A stretch of 27,690 nucleotides of DNA from Rhodocyclaceae bacterium UBA5602 (GTDB lineage Bacteria; Pseudomonadota; Gammaproteobacteria; Burkholderiales; Rhodocyclaceae), in the NCBI GenBank assembly GCA_002424865.1, contig DILC01000030.1, positions 16,728 through 44,417 of the forward strand. The letters are read 5' to 3'. Below the pieces are notes generated by a model. That model was given only the letters and a program-made list of their open reading frames with translations. It searched no databases and was not told the origin of the DNA. Below are positions 1-8,183 of the stretch, in pieces. Within the stretch, counting starts at the first letter, position 1; each line of letters starts with the position of its first letter. Position numbers and translations under genes: made by a program.

Positions 1-81
1 GCGGCAAAACCGATGACATATGCGTAGCGGGCATGGCGGCCAATCCGATCAACCGAATCCGCCTGAAAAAGCGCGACAAGA

Positions 82-107
82 ATACAGGCATACAGGCGAA
101 TACAGGC
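82..107. repeat. Three short direct repeats of ATACAGGC
   Basis: The octamer ATACAGGC occurs at 82-89, 90-97 and 100-107, just beyond the 3' end of fliE. The first 123 bases otherwise hold nothing I can assign. A minus-strand reading frame is open from an ATG at 115 to the window edge, but it has no ribosome-binding site and I do not recognise its product. The repeat may be a slippage product; no function is implied. Confidence 0.5.
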
Positions 108-123
108 CAACGCATCCAGGCCA

Positions 124-450
124 TCAAACCTGGGTATTCATGATGTCATGGTAAGCAGAAACCAGCTTGTTACGCGCCTGCACCATTTGCTGAAAAGACA
201 AATTGGCCTTTTGCAGATTGATCATGACATCCTGCAAATTAACATCGCTCTGACCGCCGGAAAAATCTTCCGCCATTTTCCGCGCATCCATTTGCGCAGC
301 GTTCACCTGATCTATCGTTTTGGACAACACTTGCGCAAAGTCCGGCCCACCCGTGGGCGCGGCTTGGGTGGCGGCTTTGCCACTGGCAATGGAAGCCGTA
401 GCGCGCAGCTCGGAGAGCATCAGGTCAAGTTGTCGTGTGTCGATTGCCAT
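124..450 (-). CDS. fliE: Flagellar hook-basal body complex protein FliE
   Basis: FliE is the small adaptor that joins the MS ring (FliF) to the proximal rod (FlgB) and is an early export substrate. The product is about 108 residues, the usual family size. Its C-terminal half carries the family pattern, seen as DVNLQDVMINLQKANLSFQ followed by a VQARNKLVSAYHDIM helix. I chose the ATG at 450 (protein starting MAIDTRQL) over the ATG at 474. An AGGGTG ribosome-binding site precedes 450 at good spacing, and the sigma-54 promoter at 489-504 would start the transcript near 478, leaving almost no leader for the longer form. The gene lies downstream of the FleR-like regulator on the same strand, with its own promoter in the 60-odd bases between them. 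Confidence 0.95.
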   Translation of the reverse strand: MAIDTRQLDLMLSELRATASIASGKAATQAAPTGGPDFAQVLSKTIDQVNAAQMDARKMAEDFSGGQSDVNLQDVMINLQKANLSFQQMVQARNKLVSAYHDIMNTQV

Positions 451-488
451 GGCAGTCACCCTGCTTGAATTCAAATTAGAGAAAATAA

Positions 489-504
489 AGCAATCTGCAT
501 GCCA
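489..504 (-). promoter_or_regulatory. Sigma-54 promoter of fliE
   Basis: On the minus strand the sequence reads TGGCATG-CAGA-TTGCT, matching the -24/-12 consensus TGGCACG-N4-TTGCW with one mismatch and exact spacing. The predicted start near 478 is about 28 bases before the fliE ATG at 450. Sigma-54 control of fliE is usual where FleS/FleR-type regulators are present. Confidence 0.85.
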
Positions 505-516
505 TCAATTCAAAAC

Positions 517-2070
517 TCATTCCGTATCATATGCCGTCACGAAGCCTTCGGCGCGATATTGATTCAGCTTGTAGCGCAAGGTACGCTCCGACATGCCCAA
601 AATCGCCACCGCTTTCTTGCGCGACCCCTTGACCCGCGCCAGGGTGTCCAGAATATGCTGCCGCTCCAGCGCCTTCATGTTCGCAGGTACGGCCGTTGAC
701 GGCGTTACGGGAGCCTCGCCACCCGACACCGAAACTTGCGTAAAAGTCGGCGCTGGCAACACGGCGTCCTGCAATGATTTTACCGCCCCGGCGGCTGCAT
801 TGTCCGTATTTGCTGCATCCGCCCCGCCAGCCGCCCCCGCGCCCATTGCCTGCGCGTGGAGCGAGCCTTGCGCAACATCGCCTGCCAAGGATGAAATGGA
901 CGCCTGCGCAGCCAAGGGAGCCAAGCCCGATGCTTTTGTCAAAGACAGCGCATCGGCATCTATCCATTCACCGCTAGCCAAAATCAACGCCCGCTGCACC
1001 ACGCTTTGCAGCTCACGTACATTGCCCGGCCAGTCATAATCTTGCAGCCGGGCTTCTGCCGCAGCGGTAAATTTTGCCGCATGCCCCATCTTGATTCCCA
1101 TTTGCGCCGCCAATTTGCGCGCCAGGGGCACAATGTCTCCCGCCCGCGCCCGCAAGGGCGGGATTTCCAGCGGAAAAACATTCAAGCGGTAAAACAAGTC
1201 CTCGCGAAAACGCCCGGCCCGCACTTCTGCCGCCATATCGCGATTGGATGTCGCCAGCACACGAATATCTATTGCCACTGGCTTTTTGCCGCCAACCCGC
1301 TCGACCTCCCGCTCTTGCAACACCCGCAGCAATTTGGCTTGCAAGCCCAGCGGCATTTCCGAAATCTCGTCCAGCAACAAGGTGCCGCCATGCGCTTGCT
1401 CAAACTTGCCCGCCTGCGCTGTTTGCGCACCGGTAAAAGCGCCTTTTTCATAACCAAACAAGGTCGCTTCCAACAAATTATCCGGAATGGCGGCACAGTT
1501 AATAGCCACAAACGCCCCGCCCGAGCGTGCTGATTGCTCGTGGATATAGCGGGCAAAAACCTCTTTGCCCACGCCAGATTCACCCATGAGCAACACCGTG
1601 GCGTCCGAACGCGCCACGCGCGCTGCCAACAGCAATGTTGCCTGCGTTTTAGGGTCGCCCGCCACCACATCCTCTGCTGGTGCGGGCGGAATCGCATAAC
1701 GCGCAATCTGGGCAATCAAGGTTTTCGGCTCGAAAGGCTTCAGCATGAAGTCGCACGCGCCGCCACGCATGGCAGCCACCGCCTTATCCACATCCCCAAA
1801 CGCAGTCATCAAGAGCACGGGCAAACCGGGGTAAGCTGCATGAATCTCGCCCAGCAAGGTCAAGCCATCCATCGGGCTCATGCGTAAATCAGAGACCACC
1901 ATGTTGAAGCCATGCTGCGCAGCGTTGGCAGCGCTGTGCAGTTGCGCTAGCGCCGCCGGCCCGCCATCCGCGCTGACCACTTGATGGCCTGCCGCTTCCA
2001 GCGTGAGCTGCAACGCATCACGCAAGGCCTCATCATCCTCAACCACCAGAATAGTCAGTTTTTCGGCCAT
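517..2070 (-). CDS. fleR: NtrC-type sigma-54 response regulator, FleR/FlrC-like
   Basis: This is a cytoplasmic activator that, when phosphorylated, remodels sigma-54 RNA polymerase at flagellar promoters. The 517-residue protein has three parts. Residues 1-125 are a receiver domain with acidic E11/D12/D13, phospho-acceptor D61, T89 and K111. Residues about 135-370 are the AAA+ domain with Walker A GESGVGKE (163-170), the sigma-54 contact loop GAFTGA (210-215) and Walker B LLLDE (231-235). About 467-510 is a Fis-type helix-turn-helix, including GSRKKAVAILGMSERTLRYK. The linker at about 375-465 is unusually long and Ala/Gly-rich. It contains residues 436-443 (AVLPAPTF), encoded by a dispersed 25-base repeat. 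The start overlaps the end of the kinase gene by 16 bases, so the two are translationally coupled. Family membership is clear; the name fleR rather than flrC is by context. Confidence 0.93.
   Translation of the reverse strand: MAEKLTILVVEDDEALRDALQLTLEAAGHQVVSADGGPAALAQLHSAANAAQHGFNMVVSDLRMSPMDGLTLLGEIHAAYPGLPVLLMTAFGDVDKAVAAMRGGACDFMLKPFEPKTLIAQIARYAIPPAPAEDVVAGDPKTQATLLLAARVARSDATVLLMGESGVGKEVFARYIHEQSARSGGAFVAINCAAIPDNLLEATLFGYEKGAFTGAQTAQAGKFEQAHGGTLLLDEISEMPLGLQAKLLRVLQEREVERVGGKKPVAIDIRVLATSNRDMAAEVRAGRFREDLFYRLNVFPLEIPPLRARAGDIVPLARKLAAQMGIKMGHAAKFTAAAEARLQDYDWPGNVRELQSVVQRALILASGEWIDADALSLTKASGLAPLAAQASISSLAGDVAQGSLHAQAMGAGAAGGADAANTDNAAAGAVKSLQDAVLPAPTFTQVSVSGGEAPVTPSTAVPANMKALERQHILDTLARVKGSRKKAVAILGMSERTLRYKLNQYRAEGFVTAYDTE
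742..766 (-). repeat. Dispersed 25-base repeat, copy 1 (inside fleR)
   Basis: On the minus strand this is CGCCGTGTTG followed by CCAGCGCCGACTTTT. It matches the consensus exactly, allowing C or G at position 7. It is in frame and encodes AVLPAPTF in the linker between the AAA+ and DNA-binding domains. The other copies are at 2889-2913, 9360-9384, 15010-15034 and 23028-23052. Confidence 0.85.
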
Positions 2071-3257
2071 GGCAGACTGATGGAAAATTGGGCGCCCATG
2101 CCCAGGCTTGAGCTCACTTCGATATTCCCGCCGTGCGCCAGCACCACCCCGCGGGCGATCGCCAAGCCCAGGCCCGTGCCCTCGCTGCGGGTCGTATAAA
2201 AAGGTTCAAACAACCGCGTAGCGGTCATTGCATCCATGCCGCAACCATTATCTTTCACCGTGAATATGAGCTTTTCATCCTCACCGCGCGCGGCAAGCTC
2301 AATGCGCGCGTCCGGGATCCCTTGCACCGCCTGCAAGGCATTTTCCAGCACGCTGGTGAGCGCACTCACCAACGACTTGCGCGTGCCGGTGAGCACAGCG
2401 CCCGCAGTGCCGTCACGCAGCATAAAACTTACCTGCTTGTTTTGCGCCAGCGGCTCAAAGTTCTGTGTCAATTCAGCCAATAAATCCGCAACCGCCACCG
2501 GCTCCCGCCCCAAGGCCTCGCCGCGCGCGAACAACAGCATGTCCTGAATGAGCCGCTCGATGTGCTTTAACCGCGCCACGGTTTTTTGTGCAATCGCTGA
2601 CCGCGTTGCCGGCGGCAAGTTCGCATTTTCCAAATTGCCCGCATACAACAAGGCTGCGGCCAAGGGCGTGCGCAACTGATGCGCGAGCTGTGCGGCCATT
2701 TCACCCATCGCCGCCAGGCGCTGATGCCGCTCGGCCTGCGTTCTCAACTGCTGCGCCTCGGTAATGTCATGCAGCAGCACAATACGCCCGCCGGCTGAAT
2801 CCAGTGGCGTGACCGCAATCGCCAGGCGCCGATCACCACACCAATACTCGCCCGGCGTATCGCTCGCCTGCAACGCATCGGCCTGGATCGCCGTCCAGCC
2901 AGCGCCGACTTTTACGCCGCCGAGCAAAGCGCTGGCCGCAGGATTGGCCTGCGCCACACAGCCGGCCTCGTCCAGCACCAGCACCCCAGCAGGCAGCGCA
3001 TCCAGCAATAAGCTCAAGCGCTCGGTCAAGGCGGCCTTCTCTTGATATTGCTGGCGCAACGCGCCATTGGCTACCTCCAGCTCCTCTGTCAGCCGGGCAA
3101 CTTGCCCCTGCAAATCGCTGTAGGACTTGCTCAGCTCATCGGATGCCTCGCTGAACAAACGGAAAGCTTCCGCCAAGCGCTGCGCTTCATCGCGCGACAC
3201 GTCCACAGCCGGCGGCAGGGCGGACGCAACATCAACAGGATGAGGGGAAGGAAGCAT
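2055..3257 (-). CDS. fleS: PAS sensor histidine kinase, FleS/FlrB-like
   Basis: This is a soluble two-component kinase that phosphorylates the adjacent NtrC-type regulator, a late checkpoint in flagellar assembly in relatives. The 400-residue protein has no transmembrane segment, as is typical of FleS/FlrB. Residues about 30-80 look like a coiled coil. A PAS-like domain spans about 80-170 (LDALPAGVLVLDEAGCVAQANPAA). The HisKA domain has the H-box HQLRTPLAA with phospho-acceptor H193. The ATPase domain has an N-box around N304, G1 motif DNGCGM (334-339) and G2 GTGLGL (358-363). Residues 115-123 (VKVGAGWTA) in the PAS region are encoded by a reverse-orientation copy of the dispersed repeat. The gene is divergent from fliF across 161 bases and overlaps the start of the regulator gene by 16 bases. 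Confidence 0.92.
   Translation of the reverse strand: MLPSPHPVDVASALPPAVDVSRDEAQRLAEAFRLFSEASDELSKSYSDLQGQVARLTEELEVANGALRQQYQEKAALTERLSLLLDALPAGVLVLDEAGCVAQANPAASALLGGVKVGAGWTAIQADALQASDTPGEYWCGDRRLAIAVTPLDSAGGRIVLLHDITEAQQLRTQAERHQRLAAMGEMAAQLAHQLRTPLAAALLYAGNLENANLPPATRSAIAQKTVARLKHIERLIQDMLLFARGEALGREPVAVADLLAELTQNFEPLAQNKQVSFMLRDGTAGAVLTGTRKSLVSALTSVLENALQAVQGIPDARIELAARGEDEKLIFTVKDNGCGMDAMTATRLFEPFYTTRSEGTGLGLAIARGVVLAHGGNIEVSSSLGMGAQFSISLPWPKN
2889..2913 (+). repeat. Dispersed 25-base repeat, copy 2 (inside fleS)
   Basis: The plus strand reads CGCCGTCCAG then CCAGCGCCGACTTTT, two mismatches from the consensus. The kinase gene is read from the other strand, so the repeat is translated as KVGAGWTA. 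The identity with copy 1 extends three bases further, through ACG. Confidence 0.75.
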
Positions 3258-3315
3258 AAGCGCTGATCATCGCAGAATCAGCCAGGACAAACAAGAAAAC
3301 GAGCAGCTGATATAC

Positions 3316-3330
3316 CGGCAATTATTGCCG
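3316..3330. promoter_or_regulatory. Dyad CGGCAAT-T-ATTGCCG between fleS and fliF, candidate operator
   Basis: This is a perfect inverted repeat with 7-base arms, lying 59 bases upstream of the kinase start and 89 bases upstream of fliF. It shares CGGCAA-N3-TTGCCG with dyads at 18359-18373 and 26111-26125, both in flagellar promoter regions. Recurrence at three operon heads argues for a regulator-binding site rather than a random hairpin. The protein that binds it is not shown by the sequence. Confidence 0.6.
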
Positions 3331-3360
3331 CTTCTTGGGCTAACCATGAAGCGCTGCGCA

Positions 3361-3375
3361 TGGCATACTCTGTAC
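3361..3375 (+). promoter_or_regulatory. Possible weak sigma-54 promoter of fliF
   Basis: The sequence reads TGGCATA-CTCT-GTAC. The -24 element is good, but the -12 element lacks the G of the essential GC. The predicted start near 3387 would fit fliF at 3419. It is the best candidate in this gap but well below the quality of the other four sigma-54 sites. Confidence 0.3.
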
Positions 3376-3418
3376 GCGAGCAAATCGACTCGAATCAATC
3401 TCCCATCCCGCAACAGTC

Positions 3419-5083
3419 ATGGCCGAAACTGCTACCGTCCCATCGCCATTTCCATTGTCAATGGCTGCTTTTATGCGGCTGAGTAACCAGCAAAAGCTGG
3501 CGGGGATGGTTGCCGTCTCGCTGTTCATGGCACTCTTGATTGGCGGTTTTTTATGGACACGCGAACCTGATTATGCCGTACTGTTTTCGATCCAGGACGA
3601 AAAAGATGGCGGACAGATCGTCACCTCGCTGCAACAGCAAAACATTCCGTACCGCTTCAGCGAAGGCGGCCACGCCATCCTCGTGCCGCAAAATGTCGTC
3701 CATGACACGCGTCTGCGTTTAGCCGCCCAGGGCCTCCCCAAAGGCGGGCTGGTCGGTTTTGAACTGCTGGAAAACCAGAAAATGGGGATTAGCCAATTTG
3801 CTGAACAAATCAACTATCAGCGTGGCCTGGAAGGCGAACTGGCAAGATCCATTCAATCGCTTGCCGCTGTCAAGGGCGCACGCGTGCATCTGGCCATCCC
3901 CAAGCAAACCGCCTTTTTGCGTGATGAACAAAAAACCTCCGCCTCTGTGCTCGTTAGCCTCTACCCAGGCCGCACGCTGGAACCGATTCAGGTCGCAGGC
4001 ATTGTTAATCTGGTTGCCTCCAGCGTGCCGCAACTCAACCCCGGCAATGTCTCTGTCATCGACCAGGAAGGCCGTTTGATATCGCAATCTCAAGACCCCT
4101 TCAGAAACGCCGGGCTTGACGCAAATCAGATGAAATACGTGCGCGAAATTGAAGCCAGTTACGCAAGACGTATCCAGGACATTCTCTCTCCGCTGGTGGG
4201 GGCTAGCAACGTTCGCGCGCAGGTAACGGCCGATGTTGATTTCTCGCAAACAGATCAGGTGGCAGAAATCTACAAGCCCAATCCAGCGCCTGAGACCGCT
4301 ATTCGCAGCCAGCAAATCAATGAAGCCGTCAATGGCCCGCCTGCCGCATTGGGGATTCCAGGGGCGCTGACCAATCAACCGCCCGTCCCGCCCACTGCGC
4401 CGCTCACCCAACCCGCAGTCGCGGGCGCTGGAGGCGCCAATGCCAACGGCAATGCGCAAAATTACAACAAAAACAGCACCACGAATTATGAGCTGGATAA
4501 AACCATACGCCACACCAAAGGCGCTGCAGGCAATGTAAAACGGCTCTCTGTCGCCGTGGTTGTCAATTACAAAACCGAACCGGCCAATGACCCCAAAAAG
4601 CCCAAGCCAGCCAAACCACTCCCTTTGAGCAATGCCGAATTAACGCAACTCACCGCGCTCTCCAAAGAAGCAGTGGGCTTTAACCAGGAACGTGGAGATA
4701 CGCTCAATGTAGCCAATGCGCCCTTCACGCCCGTTGAGGCAGAGGCCATTCCCGATATCCCGCTCTGGAAAAACCCTGAAATCATTGCCCTGGCCAAGGA
4801 GATTGGGAAATACTTGTTGCTCGCGGCCATTGCGTTCTTCTTGTGGACGCGTCTTTTGAAGCCCGTCTTCACAGACTTGGCCAATGCACAAAAATCAGTT
4901 GCCCGGATGCCTGTGTCAGCAACCGGCCCGTCAGACGGGAGTGCCGCTGAAGAGCTGCCAGAGACGGATCTTCAGCGCTTCGATTCAAAGATCGAGCTCG
5001 CTCGCGAAACCGTCAGGAAAGACCCAAAAATGGTCGCCAGCATAGTGAAAGGATGGGTGGACGGTGGCGACCGCGAAAAATGA
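3419..5083 (+). CDS. fliF: Flagellar MS-ring protein FliF
   Basis: FliF forms the inner-membrane MS ring on which the rotor and export gate assemble. The 554-residue protein has a first membrane segment at about 26-46 (MVAVSLFMALLIGGFLW), followed by the family signature PDYAVLFS. The periplasmic ring-building domains contain the GLPKGGLVGFELLE and QINYQRGLEGELARSI motifs. A low-complexity Pro/Asn-rich insert follows at about 320-360. The second membrane segment is at about 463-481 (KYLLLAAIAFFLWTRLL), and the acidic FliG-binding tail ends DPKMVASIVKGWV. Length is typical. It heads the fliFGHIJ operon and overlaps fliG by 20 bases. The ATG at 3419 has no strong ribosome-binding site; a later ATG would remove part of the N-terminal tail but not the membrane segment. 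Confidence 0.97.
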   Translation: MAETATVPSPFPLSMAAFMRLSNQQKLAGMVAVSLFMALLIGGFLWTREPDYAVLFSIQDEKDGGQIVTSLQQQNIPYRFSEGGHAILVPQNVVHDTRLRLAAQGLPKGGLVGFELLENQKMGISQFAEQINYQRGLEGELARSIQSLAAVKGARVHLAIPKQTAFLRDEQKTSASVLVSLYPGRTLEPIQVAGIVNLVASSVPQLNPGNVSVIDQEGRLISQSQDPFRNAGLDANQMKYVREIEASYARRIQDILSPLVGASNVRAQVTADVDFSQTDQVAEIYKPNPAPETAIRSQQINEAVNGPPAALGIPGALTNQPPVPPTAPLTQPAVAGAGGANANGNAQNYNKNSTTNYELDKTIRHTKGAAGNVKRLSVAVVVNYKTEPANDPKKPKPAKPLPLSNAELTQLTALSKEAVGFNQERGDTLNVANAPFTPVEAEAIPDIPLWKNPEIIALAKEIGKYLLLAAIAFFLWTRLLKPVFTDLANAQKSVARMPVSATGPSDGSAAEELPETDLQRFDSKIELARETVRKDPKMVASIVKGWVDGGDREK

Positions 5084-6068
5084 CGGCATTGAGAAGAGCG
5101 CCATTCTTCTACTCACGCTAGGGCAAAACGAGGCCGCCGAGGTGTTGAAATCCTTGGGGCCGGCTGAAGTACAAAAAATCGGCCACGCCATGGCGGCGTT
5201 AAAACAAGTCCCCCGCTCGCGCATGGAATCCGTGCTCGATGAATTCAATGCGCAAGTTGACCATGACACGCCGGTGGTCATTGACAATGAAACCATCAAA
5301 GCCATGCTCAATAAAGCCCTGGGCGATGACCGTGCGGCAAGCATCATCAGCCGCATCATGTCAGGCAACGACATGGCCGGCATTGAAGGCTTGAAATGGA
5401 TGGATGCCAATAGCGTGGCCGATCTCATCCGCAATGAACACCCGCAGATTATTGCCACGATACTCGTGCATCTGGACTACGACCATGCCGGAGAAATCCT
5501 GAAAGGCTTTTCCGACCGCCTGCGTAACGATGTATTGCTGCGCATAGCAACACTTGACGGCGTACAACCCATCGCACTCCGGGAGCTGAATGATGCAATG
5601 ACCAGGATTCTGGCAGGCGCTGCCGCCAACACAAAAAAGGCGGCCATGGGAGGCATTCGCCATGCCGCCGAAATTCTCAACTTTGTAGGGCAAACAGTTG
5701 AAACAACCATAGTCGACAATGTGCGCGAGTATGACCCTGAACTCGCGCAAAAAATCCTCGATGAAATGTTTGTCTTTGAAAACCTGCTCGACATTGATGA
5801 CCGTGGCATCCAGCTCCTGTTGCGGGAAGTGCAATCCGATGCGCTCATCATCGCGCTCAAAGGCGCATCCCCCGGATTGCGTGAAAAAATCTTTAAAAAC
5901 ATGTCGCAGCGTGCGGCTGAAATGCTCAGGGAAGACCTGGACTCCAAAGGACCGGTACGGCTTTCCGAAGTGGAAGCGCAACAAAAAGAAATTCTTAAAA
6001 TTGCACGCCGCCTGTCTGAAGAAGGACAACTCCAGCTAGGCGGCGGTGGCGGAGACGACTTTGTTTAA
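5064..6068 (+). CDS. fliG: Flagellar rotor switch protein FliG
   Basis: FliG is the rotor protein that contacts the stator (MotA) and, through FliM, sets rotation direction. The 334-residue length is standard. The N-terminal FliF-binding domain contains KSAILLLTLGQNEAAEVLKSL. The middle domain carries the EHPQ motif (RNEHPQIIATILVHLD). The C-terminal torque domain carries the charged helix region DIDDRGIQLLLREV through LREKIFKNMSQRAAEMLRED. The tail ends in a Gly-rich stretch followed by DDFV. The start is a GTG at 5064, inside the end of fliF, preceded by AAAGGATGGG, a usable ribosome-binding site. Confidence 0.97.
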   Translation: MATAKNDGIEKSAILLLTLGQNEAAEVLKSLGPAEVQKIGHAMAALKQVPRSRMESVLDEFNAQVDHDTPVVIDNETIKAMLNKALGDDRAASIISRIMSGNDMAGIEGLKWMDANSVADLIRNEHPQIIATILVHLDYDHAGEILKGFSDRLRNDVLLRIATLDGVQPIALRELNDAMTRILAGAAANTKKAAMGGIRHAAEILNFVGQTVETTIVDNVREYDPELAQKILDEMFVFENLLDIDDRGIQLLLREVQSDALIIALKGASPGLREKIFKNMSQRAAEMLREDLDSKGPVRLSEVEAQQKEILKIARRLSEEGQLQLGGGGGDDFV

Positions 6069-6072
6069 TCGT

Positions 6073-6087
6073 CAGCCTGGCAGGCTG
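6073..6087 (+). other. Perfect hairpin at the fliG-fliH junction
   Basis: CAGCCT-GGC-AGGCTG is a 6-base-pair stem with a three-base loop, placed between the fliG stop (6068) and the fliH ATG (6095). There is no T-run, so it is not an intrinsic terminator. It occupies the place where a ribosome-binding site would be, and none is visible there. It may tune fliH translation or mark an RNA processing point. Confidence 0.4.
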
Positions 6088-6094
6088 CCTGCTG

Positions 6095-6823
6095 ATGAAT
6101 AGCGCGCATACGCCCTCGTCGTTAACCGCCTGGGAGCGCTGGGAGTTGGCCAGTTTTGACCAGGCCACGGCGAGCGCGCCCCCCTTAAACGAACCAACAG
6201 CATCGCAGCCTGCGCCACCACTGGAAGCAGAGCCCGCACTGGAAGCGGAACTCAATCAACTGCGCGAAGCGGCATACGCCAAGGGATACCAGGACGGCTT
6301 TGAAGCCGGACAAAAGAACGGCCATGCGGCAGGGCAGCAGGCCGCGCTCGCTGAGGGACGCGAGCAAACAGACAAACTGATTCAGCTTTTTGCGCGCTTT
6401 AACCGGCAAATTGATGACCTGGAAAGCAATGTAGCGAATGACCTTTTAGCCCTGGCGCTTGAGATCGCGCGCAAAGTCACACATCAAACCATTGCCACGC
6501 AGCCAAAATTCATCCTGCGGGTAATCCACGACGCGTTAGCGCAACTGCCACTGCAGCGCGCCGTTATTTTCTTGAACCCGGCGGATATTGCCAGCATTGA
6601 TGCACTCGGTTCAAGCCAGCTCACCCAGGCCGGCCACAGGCTTCAGGCAGATGCCAACCTGGCGCCTGGCGACGTCGTGATCCAAGCGGACAACACACGC
6701 CTTGATGCACGCATTGCAACACGTTGGCAACAAGTCATTGCGGCATTCGGTGCTGACATCCCCTGGGATGCCCAAACACCTCCTCAACACCATGATCCAG
6801 CAACGCCTCCAGCCCTACCTTAA
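6095..6823 (+). CDS. fliH: Flagellar export apparatus protein FliH
   Basis: FliH is the peripheral stalk and negative regulator of the export ATPase FliI and links it to FliN. The 242-residue protein begins with a variable segment containing WERWELASF, a pattern I associate with betaproteobacterial FliH. An Ala/Glu-rich coiled-coil region follows, with repeated small-residue spacing (AKGYQDGFEAGQKNGHAAG) as in V/F-type ATPase stalk proteins. The C-terminal domain includes LALEIARKVTHQTI. There is no clear ribosome-binding site before the ATG at 6095, and a hairpin lies just upstream. The start is kept because the conserved WERWELASF segment needs it. The 3' end overlaps the start of fliI. Confidence 0.92.
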   Translation: MNSAHTPSSLTAWERWELASFDQATASAPPLNEPTASQPAPPLEAEPALEAELNQLREAAYAKGYQDGFEAGQKNGHAAGQQAALAEGREQTDKLIQLFARFNRQIDDLESNVANDLLALALEIARKVTHQTIATQPKFILRVIHDALAQLPLQRAVIFLNPADIASIDALGSSQLTQAGHRLQADANLAPGDVVIQADNTRLDARIATRWQQVIAAFGADIPWDAQTPPQHHDPATPPALP

Positions 6824-8183
6824 ACTGTGTGCCAAACACGTGGGCCCGGTTCAGCCCTGGCAAATTTCCGGACGCCTGACCCGCATCAATGGCCTGGTCA
6901 TGGAAGCCTCGGGGCTCAAGCTTCCCCTTGGCGCAGGCGCGCACATTCAGGTGAATGAAACCACCATGGTCGAAGCTGAAGTGGTAGGTTTTTCTGATGA
7001 CCGCCTGTTCCTGATGCCCACCGAAGATGCCTATGGCCTCTCGCCTGGTGCGCTGGTCATCCCGCTGACAACGCCACCTGCGCCACCCGTGCTGGGACAA
7101 AAACCCGCACCGCAGCGGCGCATGCCGGACCGCGCAAAACACCTGCCCGTTGGCGACAACTTGCTTGGCCGGGTGATTGATGGCAATGGCCGCCCTTTGG
7201 ATAACCTGGGCGCAATCACTGCGGAACACATGCAATCGCTCGCCAGTCGCCCGTTTAACCCATTGCAACGCGCGCCTATCACGCACACCATGGATGTCGG
7301 CATTCGCGCCATCAATGGCCTGTTGACCGTTGGGCGCGGCCAGCGCCTCGGGCTGTTTGCCGGCTCCGGCGTGGGTAAAAGCGTGCTGCTTGGCATGATG
7401 GCGCGCTATACCAATGCCGATCGCATTGTGGTCGGCCTGATCGGCGAGCGTGGACGGGAAGTGCAAGAGTTCATCACGCATAATCTCGGTGCGGAAGGCC
7501 TGGCCAGATCGGTCATTGTCGCAGCACCGGCAGATGTCAGCCCCCTCATGCGGCTGCAGGGTGCGGTCTATGCCACCGCCATCGCAGAATACTTCCGCGA
7601 CCAAGGACAACACGTCCTGTTGATCATGGATTCCTTGACGCGCTACGCCATGGCGCAGCGTGAAATTGCGCTTGCTATTGGCGAGCCACCCGTAACACGC
7701 GGTTACCCGCCGTCCGTTTTTGCGCGCCTGCCACAGCTGGTTGAACGGGCAGGCAATGGTTCTGTGGGTAGCGGCTCGATTACCGGGTTTTACACAGTGC
7801 TCACAGAAGGCGACGACCAACAAGATCCGATTGCCGATTCCGCCCGTGCCATCCTGGACGGGCACATCGTGCTCAACCGCCACCTCGCCGATGCCGGCCA
7901 TTACCCGGCAATTGATATTGAGCAATCCATTTCCCGCGTGATGAATTCACTCATCAGTCCCCACCATCAGAACCGTGCACGGCAATTCAAGCAGCTCTAT
8001 TCGCGCTACCAACGCGCGCGTGACTTGCTCTCCGTTGGCGCTTATGTTGCCGGTAGCGATCCCTTGCTTGATCGCGCCATTGCAATTTTTCCTGCACTGG
8101 AAAAATTTCTCCAACAAGGCGTGAATGAACGATCCGCAGGGGAAACGGCCCAACACCAACTGGATGAAATACTCGCTGTATGA
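6792..8183 (+). CDS. fliI: Flagellum-specific ATPase FliI
   Basis: FliI is the ATPase of the flagellar type III export system, related to the F1 beta subunit. With the start at 6792 the protein is 463 residues. Key features are an N-terminal beta-barrel (SGRLTRINGLVMEASG), Walker A GSGVGKS (191-197), the GLIGERGREVQEF motif, Walker B region HVLLIMDSLTRYAMAQRE, and ERAGNGSVGSGSITGFYTVL near the nucleotide site. Starts at 6702 and 6768 are also in frame but lengthen the overlap with fliH. I prefer 6792 because it places GRLTR at about residue 27, close to its position in the enteric protein. No ribosome-binding site separates the options. The stop overlaps the fliJ start (ATGA). Confidence 0.96.
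   Translation: MIQQRLQPYLKLCAKHVGPVQPWQISGRLTRINGLVMEASGLKLPLGAGAHIQVNETTMVEAEVVGFSDDRLFLMPTEDAYGLSPGALVIPLTTPPAPPVLGQKPAPQRRMPDRAKHLPVGDNLLGRVIDGNGRPLDNLGAITAEHMQSLASRPFNPLQRAPITHTMDVGIRAINGLLTVGRGQRLGLFAGSGVGKSVLLGMMARYTNADRIVVGLIGERGREVQEFITHNLGAEGLARSVIVAAPADVSPLMRLQGAVYATAIAEYFRDQGQHVLLIMDSLTRYAMAQREIALAIGEPPVTRGYPPSVFARLPQLVERAGNGSVGSGSITGFYTVLTEGDDQQDPIADSARAILDGHIVLNRHLADAGHYPAIDIEQSISRVMNSLISPHHQNRARQFKQLYSRYQRARDLLSVGAYVAGSDPLLDRAIAIFPALEKFLQQGVNERSAGETAQHQLDEILAV

Noticed and set aside
1..115. A minus-strand frame from ATG at 115 open to the window edge, and a plus-strand frame running into the fliE end
   Set aside because: Neither has a ribosome-binding site or a recognisable product, and both are too short to judge.
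3258..3300. A sigma-54-like site (TGGCTGA...) reading toward fleS
   Set aside because: The downstream GC is two bases too near; sigma-54 does not tolerate that spacing.
6735..7925. A 396-codon open frame antisense to fliI
   Set aside because: The plus-strand fliI has full catalytic motifs; the antisense product resembles no family and has shadow-frame composition.
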